From: Thermoplasmata archaeon
GTDB lineage: Archaea; Thermoplasmatota; Thermoplasmata; SG8-5; JAGLSY01
DNA length: 10,240 nucleotides
NCBI GenBank assembly: GCA_023137005.1
Contig: JAGLQE010000350.1
Coordinates: 1-10,240 of the forward strand
Reading direction: 5' to 3'
Position 1 is the first letter of the stretch; each line of letters opens with the position of its first letter. The notes beneath the pieces were generated by a model that was not told where the DNA came from, made no database searches, and saw only the letters and a program-made list of their open reading frames with translations. A program made the position numbers and the translations under genes. This document shows, piece by piece, positions 5,783 through 10,240 of this stretch.

Positions 5783-8032
5783 TTATTTTTTACCAGTGGC
5801 ACCCACGATCGCGCACTGCCCAACAGAAATGCCTCCATCCCCACATGGCACTTTATCATGCCTTATCAGCTCGAAACCATGATCATTCAATTCTTTCATG
5901 AACATCTCCACTATCGGGATATTATAGGCCACCCCACCACTCAGGCCGATATTCTTGACATTGTTGGACCTGGCGGTTTCTATTGCGACCTCGCAAAGGG
6001 CCTTGACCAGACCACTGACATAGGCACTGGCCAGTTTTTGTTTCTCTTTATCTGATGGAAGCTCCGGGATCATATCCAGTAGTTCGCCGAAGGGCGTGAT
6101 GTGGTCGATAATGCCGCTTTTAATATTAAATGTATCTATTAAATTATATTTATTATCAATTATATTTAAATCAGAATTAATATACCTCTCTAATTTCATG
6201 GCTGGCTCACCATCATAGGAACGTGTATCGCATATTTCCAGAGCACAGGAGACCGCATCCAGCACCCGGCCCATGCTGGTTGTTTTGGGAGCCGTGGCCA
6301 TCATCTTATCGAATATCTTTTCCTCATCGGGAAGGATAGGATACTCTCTATTGGAGAGCCGGGCCATTGCATAGGCAAGTCTTTTGGGATCCTTGACCGC
6401 GGCTTCACCACCCAATAGCGGGAACTCGGCAAGATGCCCTGTCCTTTCATATTTCTCGAGGGAGGCTAGGAGAACCTCGCCACCCCAGGCATTTCCATCC
6501 GCACCATAGCCAGTGCCGTCAAGCGTGAGGACCATGGCCTCGTCAATGCCGGCATCCACCAGGAGGCTTGCTGCATGAGCCCAATGATGCTGGATCTCCA
6601 TTGTTTCACAGTTGAATTCATCAGCTAACTTTCGTGCCAGCTTGCGATTGCCATAACCAGGATGCATATCGATGCCGATACCGTCCACGGTTTCCATTCC
6701 TCGCAGGGCCAGCATGTGGTGGGTCGCGCTCTCCAGGTAGTCCATGACCCCATATTTACTGGATTTGCCAATGTACTGGCTTGGATAGATGAACCCTCCA
6801 GAGCCAATCGAGGAAGTAAGATTCTCATGGGCTCCCAGACCAATGAAATTACCTGTATTGGCAATGGGCAAAGGCACCGGGACAAAACCCCGGCTTCGTC
6901 TGATAAAGTAATTATGGCCAGCATGGTGAACTATCAGGGAATCGTCGCACCGATTGGCAATCCTGCGGTTGTGGAGTAAATAACCTCCAATGCCAGGACT
7001 CTTGTCTGAGCCAGTTTCACCCAGCTTGAGTATCCGATCCTCAGTGATAGCCATGGGCTCTCCCTGAGGATTGGCCGAGGTCATGATGACTGCTCCAATA
7101 TTTTTATCAAGATATTTAAATAATAAATGATGCACTGCTGAATAAGGAAGCATCACACCCACATTCCCCAGGCCAGGAGATACGATGTCCAGTTCCGGCC
7201 GGTCCCGCTTCTTCACAAGCACGATAGGACGCTCGCGCGAGGCCAATAGAGCCAGTTCTTCCTCATTGGCCTTCGTGTATCTGCCCACGGCCTTTTCGTC
7301 CCGGAACATCAGGGCAAAGGGCTTCTGCTCCCTGCCATACCATTCTCTGAGACTACTGCCAGCCTCTAATGAACAAATAATATGAGAGCCACCCCAGCCA
7401 TTCATGATGCCGAATTTTCCATCTTCAATGAGCTTGGCGAATCCCTCGATACCCTCCTTGGTTGGTTTGCCTTTCCCATCATACAAAGTGTACTGTGGCC
7501 CACATTCCGGGCATGATATGGTCTGCGCATGGAACCGCCTGTCACCCATCTTCTCGTATTCATCCAGGCATGACTGGCATAGGGGGAAATCCCCCATTGC
7601 AGTTAGGGGCCTATCATAAGGTAGATCCTCGATTATGGAAAATCTCGCACCGCAGTCCGTACAGTTGGTGAATGGATATTTCTCTCTCCTGTTACCGGGC
7701 TCCATCAACTCGTCCAAACATGGCTGGCAGATGGATGTGTCTGGCGGAATGGGAGAACTGCGGCTGCCCCTTTGACTGGGCAGAATAACAAAGCCATCAT
7801 TCTCCGGCTGCCCCTCACCTACCTCGATATTATCTATCCTCGCGAGGGGCGGTAGGATCGCCTTCAGATCTTCAATAAAAATATTTGCTTCATACCGACC
7901 ACCAGATAAGATGACCTCCACATTGGAGCCATTGTTTCGGACATGGCCAGATAGATCCATCTTGACAGCGAGCTTTACGACTGCTGGCCTAAAACCTACG
8001 CCTTGAACTACACCGTGGACCTGGAGTTTCAT
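5783..8032 (-). CDS. hypF: Carbamoyltransferase HypF, [NiFe]-hydrogenase maturation
   Basis: A complete 749-residue HypF. It uses carbamoyl phosphate and ATP to make carbamoyl-adenylate and transfers the carbamoyl group to the C-terminal cysteine of HypE, the source of the cyanide ligands of the hydrogenase iron. The order is canonical: acylphosphatase domain (residues 1-90, VHGVVQGVGFRP); two zinc fingers, each CX2CX18CX2C (Cys102/105/124/127 and 152/155/174/177); a YrdC-like domain (about 195-385, ending RRSRGFVPVP); and a Kae1-like domain (about 395-749) with metal-binding HHWAHA (482-487), LSGGVAYN and GDGGISVGQ. No ribosome site precedes the ATG, but a TATA-like box lies about 27 nt upstream, suggesting a leaderless mRNA. 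No hydrogenase or other hyp gene is visible, so its targets must be encoded elsewhere. A very AT-rich stretch encodes residues about 614-640. Confidence 0.97.
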   Translation of the reverse strand: MKLQVHGVVQGVGFRPAVVKLAVKMDLSGHVRNNGSNVEVILSGGRYEANIFIEDLKAILPPLARIDNIEVGEGQPENDGFVILPSQRGSRSSPIPPDTSICQPCLDELMEPGNRREKYPFTNCTDCGARFSIIEDLPYDRPLTAMGDFPLCQSCLDEYEKMGDRRFHAQTISCPECGPQYTLYDGKGKPTKEGIEGFAKLIEDGKFGIMNGWGGSHIICSLEAGSSLREWYGREQKPFALMFRDEKAVGRYTKANEEELALLASRERPIVLVKKRDRPELDIVSPGLGNVGVMLPYSAVHHLLFKYLDKNIGAVIMTSANPQGEPMAITEDRILKLGETGSDKSPGIGGYLLHNRRIANRCDDSLIVHHAGHNYFIRRSRGFVPVPLPIANTGNFIGLGAHENLTSSIGSGGFIYPSQYIGKSSKYGVMDYLESATHHMLALRGMETVDGIGIDMHPGYGNRKLARKLADEFNCETMEIQHHWAHAASLLVDAGIDEAMVLTLDGTGYGADGNAWGGEVLLASLEKYERTGHLAEFPLLGGEAAVKDPKRLAYAMARLSNREYPILPDEEKIFDKMMATAPKTTSMGRVLDAVSCALEICDTRSYDGEPAMKLERYINSDLNIIDNKYNLIDTFNIKSGIIDHITPFGELLDMIPELPSDKEKQKLASAYVSGLVKALCEVAIETARSNNVKNIGLSGGVAYNIPIVEMFMKELNDHGFELIRHDKVPCGDGGISVGQCAIVGATGKK

Positions 8033-8054
8033 TGATGTTCAGATATGTAATGAG

Positions 8055-8063
8055 GTATAGAAT
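8055..8063 (-). promoter_or_regulatory. Putative TATA box for hypF
   Basis: On the minus strand this reads AATTCTATA-like sequence centred near 8059, about 27 nt before the hypF ATG, the distance expected for a leaderless transcript. The hairpin at 8068-8091 lies directly upstream of it. Motif and spacing only. Confidence 0.4.
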
Positions 8064-8067
8064 TGTT

Positions 8068-8091
8068 ACGGAAGGTTAATGGACCTTCCGT
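8068..8091. terminator. 9-bp hairpin between the regulator gene and hypF: terminator or operator
   Basis: ACGGAAGGT (8068-8076) pairs perfectly with ACCTTCCGT (8083-8091) around a 6-nt loop. On the minus strand it begins 11 nt after the regulator's stop codon. No clear T-tract follows it, which weakens a terminator reading. It abuts the putative hypF TATA box, so it could equally be a protein-binding site controlling hypF. Confidence 0.5.
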
Positions 8092-8101
8092 CGGGTTGAC
8101 A

Positions 8102-8674
8102 TCAGTCATATGCCCTGATGAATTCCTTTATCTTCTTCTTGAGCTCGGGGTCCCTCTCCATCTCCAGCATCATGATGGCTGTCTGAAGTTTCCAGACCAT
8201 GTAGAAGCTCATATTGGAATCGGGCTTCAGGTCCTTCATCTTTTCTGAAACGACCTTCTCGATCTCCAGGAAAACGGCTTTCGCATGCTCGGCATGATCC
8301 CCATCCCCCTCGTATCCGATCTGCTCAAGGAGGGTGGCGATGGTCCCGCTGGTATTCTCCCATATCTTCAGCAACTCGTCCTTTTCCGGAACCGCATCCG
8401 CACCTGGCGCGAGAAAGAATAGCTTGGCGGTCCTGCCGTACATCTTCTTCGGAATATGGTGGATCTTCTTCTCCCCGGTCTGCTCGATGATGCCCGCATT
8501 CAGAAGCTTTTCCACGTGCCGGTATATCGTGGATTGGTCCTTTTCCAGGATACTGGCCATCTGATCCACCGTGAGATCGTTCAAACGCAGAAGCTCCAAT
8601 ATGGCTCTTCGGGTCTCATCTATCAGGAGCTTGATGATCTTGGGATCGTCGATCACTCTAATCTCGTCTGCCAT
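8102..8674 (-). CDS. ArsR-like winged-helix transcriptional regulator
   Basis: A 190-residue cytoplasmic regulator. Residues about 10-65 form an ArsR-type helix-turn-helix: DETRRAILELLRLNDLT, then VDQMASILEKDQSTIYRHVE as the recognition region, then KLLNAGIIEQ. It continues into a wing (TGEKKIHHIPKKMYGRTAKL). The remaining ~100 residues are mostly helical, acidic then basic, and probably mediate dimerisation or ligand sensing; the ligand cannot be read from sequence. There are no cysteines, so classic ArsR/SmtB metal-thiolate or cysteine redox sensing is unlikely. The ATG has no ribosome site but a TATA-like AGTATAAG about 28 nt upstream, so it is probably leaderless. It is divergent from a MATE efflux pump and upstream of hypF on the same strand; the pump and its own gene are the most likely targets. 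Confidence 0.85.
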   Translation of the reverse strand: MADEIRVIDDPKIIKLLIDETRRAILELLRLNDLTVDQMASILEKDQSTIYRHVEKLLNAGIIEQTGEKKIHHIPKKMYGRTAKLFFLAPGADAVPEKDELLKIWENTSGTIATLLEQIGYEGDGDHAEHAKAVFLEIEKVVSEKMKDLKPDSNMSFYMVWKLQTAIMMLEMERDPELKKKIKEFIRAYD

Positions 8675-8675
8675 T

Positions 8676-8687
8676 GGATAGATATCC
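8676..8687. promoter_or_regulatory. Dyad just upstream of the regulator start codon, candidate autoregulatory operator
   Basis: GGATA-GA-TATCC is a 5-bp-arm inverted repeat one base upstream of the regulator ATG (8672-8674), at the predicted transcription start. A protein bound here would block initiation. Confidence 0.35.
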
Positions 8688-8697
8688 CTATCACTTT

Positions 8698-8731
8698 ACT
8701 TATACTTATGTATACTTGCACAGTGATGCAA
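8698..8731. promoter_or_regulatory. Divergent promoter core with nested dyads between regulator and MATE pump
   Basis: The minus-strand TATA-like AGTATAAG lies within 8698-8707 and serves the regulator. Overlapping it is TATAC-TTAT-GTATA (8701-8714), and TATACTT is directly repeated at 8701-8707 and 8711-8717. Next is TTGCA-CAGTGA-TGCAA (8716-8731), a dyad ending three bases before the pump's TATA box. The positions suit a regulator that controls both directions. Confidence 0.4.
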
Positions 8732-8734
8732 ATG

Positions 8735-8742
8735 TTTAAATA
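8735..8742 (+). promoter_or_regulatory. TATA box for the MATE pump gene
   Basis: TTTAAATA centred about 28 nt upstream of the ATG at 8767, with no ribosome site between them; this fits an archaeal leaderless promoter and supports that start codon over the in-frame ATG at 8782. Confidence 0.55.
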
Positions 8743-8766
8743 ACTCACCACAATATATGCACCTAC

Positions 8767-10110
8767 ATGCAAGTGTCCCGTATGAACTCACGATTGAGGC
8801 GCAAGATATACAGTTTCGCCTGGCCAATAATATTGACCAATCTATTCGCAACGATCATGATGACGGTCAATATGATCATGGTCGGTCAATTGGGTCCGGC
8901 CGCGGTTGCTGGTGTAGGCCTAGGCGGCCAGGTGGTCCAGATATCCTTCGCAGTCATGATGGCCGTGAGTGCGGGCACGATCGCCATCGTTGCCAGATAC
9001 ACGGGTGCGAAGAAACCGGACATGGCCAACCGCGCGCTCAAGCAATCCCTCCTTCTTGGGATAATACTCTCCATACCCATAACCGTCATCGGCTGGTTCT
9101 TCGGAAGCTATTTCCTCGGATTGTTCGGGGCAGAACCGGATGTTCTGGATTTCGGATCGATATATGTTAAAATAACTTTCCTGGGAACCACATTCCAATT
9201 CATCGAGTTCCTGTCTGCCGCCGCTCTCAGAGGCTCAGGGGACATGAAGACACCATTGGCCATTGGCATTCTGAACAATGCCGTGAATATATTCTTAGGT
9301 TATGTACTGATATTCGGCCACCTGGGATTCCCGGAGATGGGGGTCATGGGTGCGGCTATCGGCAATGTGGTATCCTTCATTATCGGAGGCGTGGTCTATA
9401 TTCTCCTGCTACTGCGCGGTAACCTGAGACTGAAATTGGTGCGCAACCATGTGATATTCGACGGCTCGATAATGCGACGTATAATGAAGATCGGAACACC
9501 AGCCGCTGCAGAACAGGTCCTCATACAGACTGGATTCCTGGTCTACACTTTCATAATCGTATATTTCGGAACAGAGGCCCTCGCCGCCCACCAGATAGGT
9601 ATGAGAATTCAGGGACTGGCCTTCATGCCGGGAATAGGGTTCTCCATGGCGGCCACAGCTCTTGTTGGTCAGTATCTTGGAGCCAGAAAACCGAAAACAG
9701 CCGAAAGGTCCGCTATTGAATCAGCCAAGCTTTCCGCATCGGTCATGACCGTCATCGGCATTGTCCTTTTCTTCCTGGCCGAACCAATGGCTAGACTATT
9801 CATAAGCGATCCAGACACCCTCGGTTATACAGTTCTGTGGATTCGCCTTTTGGCCTTGAGCATGCCCGCCATCGGACTGTTCTTCACACTTTCCGGCGGA
9901 CTTCGGGGAGCAGGGGACACACGCTGGCCCCTCTACGCATCCACCTTCGGAATATATGCCATACGCCTTCCGGTCGCAGCCTTCCTGGGATTCTACCTGG
10001 GTCTGGGGATCATGGGGGCATGGATAGCCTTCATTACAGAATATTATGTCAGATCAGTGATAATAATATGGAGATTTAGATCGGGCAAGTGGAAGACAAT
10101 GAAGGTTTGA
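8767..10110 (+). CDS. MATE-family multidrug/cation antiporter
   Basis: A 447-residue membrane protein of the MATE (NorM/DinF-type) family, which exports organic cations or drugs in exchange for Na+ or H+. It has the expected length and about twelve hydrophobic helices in two homologous halves. The first half opens with FAWPIILTNLFATIMMTVNM and MIMVGQLGPAAVAGVGLGGQ; each half contains the family's RG(S/A)GD motif followed by a proline-containing segment (ALRGSGDMKTPL near 153-164 and GLRGAGDTRWPLY near 378-390). TEALAAHQIGMRI (269-281) in the second half mirrors the GPAAVAGVGLG segment of the first. The start is chosen from TATA spacing; Met6 is an alternative. It diverges from an ArsR-like regulator, an arrangement common for efflux pumps and their local repressors, so regulation by that protein is likely. 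The substrate is unknown. Confidence 0.93.
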   Translation: MQVSRMNSRLRRKIYSFAWPIILTNLFATIMMTVNMIMVGQLGPAAVAGVGLGGQVVQISFAVMMAVSAGTIAIVARYTGAKKPDMANRALKQSLLLGIILSIPITVIGWFFGSYFLGLFGAEPDVLDFGSIYVKITFLGTTFQFIEFLSAAALRGSGDMKTPLAIGILNNAVNIFLGYVLIFGHLGFPEMGVMGAAIGNVVSFIIGGVVYILLLLRGNLRLKLVRNHVIFDGSIMRRIMKIGTPAAAEQVLIQTGFLVYTFIIVYFGTEALAAHQIGMRIQGLAFMPGIGFSMAATALVGQYLGARKPKTAERSAIESAKLSASVMTVIGIVLFFLAEPMARLFISDPDTLGYTVLWIRLLALSMPAIGLFFTLSGGLRGAGDTRWPLYASTFGIYAIRLPVAAFLGFYLGLGIMGAWIAFITEYYVRSVIIIWRFRSGKWKTMKV

Positions 10111-10143
10111 TTCCCGCCCAGAGAAGATAGGTCAGAGATATAT

Positions 10144-10240
10144 TCACATACCCCAGGCAGTCAATATCTGCTTCTTCACAGACTCCCACTTGGTCTTGTC
10201 AAAAATGGCCCTCTCAAGAACCAGGGTTATGAGCTTATTG
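10144..10240 (-). CDS. 3' end of an unidentified protein-coding gene (C-terminal fragment)
   Basis: An open minus-strand frame enters from beyond the window's end and stops at TGA 10144-10146. The 31 visible residues run NKLITLVLERAIFDK then TKWESVKKQILTAWGM, a plausible amphipathic helical C-terminus with coding-like codon use. The family is not recognised. It converges on the MATE gene, whose stop codon is 33 nt away; I see no hairpin terminator in that gap. The fragment is short, so a chance open frame is possible. Confidence 0.45.
   Translation of the reverse strand, partial: NKLITLVLERAIFDKTKWESVKKQILTAWGM

Overview
The window looks archaeal, and Euryarchaeota/Thermoplasmatota-like is my best guess, but no marker gene fixes the lineage. 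The support is TATA boxes about 27-28 nt upstream of start codons that lack Shine-Dalgarno (SD) sites (apparently leaderless first genes), GGAGG/AGGTG-type SD sites before operon-internal genes, heavy use of ATA and AGA/AGG codons, AT-rich intergenic DNA against more balanced coding DNA, and an archaeal-style ArsR-like regulator.

Left part (1-5637), a sulfur-handling cluster. The 5' end of a CoA-disulfide reductase/NADH oxidase-type flavoprotein runs leftward off the window. Divergent from it, a + strand operon encodes a possible 49-residue leaderless peptide, a DsrE-superfamily protein, a TusA-family sulfur carrier with an intact CPxP motif, a YeeE/YedE-type sulfur (or selenium) transporter, and a 1018-residue membrane-anchored, probably extracellular protein with six tandem rhodanese domains, all of which keep the active-site cysteine. 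My reading is a complete sulfane-sulfur route: capture outside the cell on the rhodanese array, passage through the YeeE-type channel, hand-over to TusA and DsrE, and reduction by the flavoprotein. The control region between the divergent genes holds six TTAACG hexamers within about 180 bp, a likely operator array. A strong hairpin plus T-tract ends the operon.

Middle part (5783-8674), minus strand. It holds hypF, the carbamoyltransferase for [NiFe]-hydrogenase cyanide ligands, complete with acylphosphatase, two zinc-finger, YrdC-like and Kae1-like regions. Upstream of it is an ArsR-like winged-helix regulator. A 9-bp hairpin separates the two genes. No hydrogenase or other hyp gene is in view.

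Right part (8675-10240). A compact divergent promoter region with several small dyads separates the regulator from a MATE-family efflux pump, suggesting local control of the pump. The last ~100 bases hold the 3' end of an unrecognised minus-strand reading frame, convergent with the pump gene.
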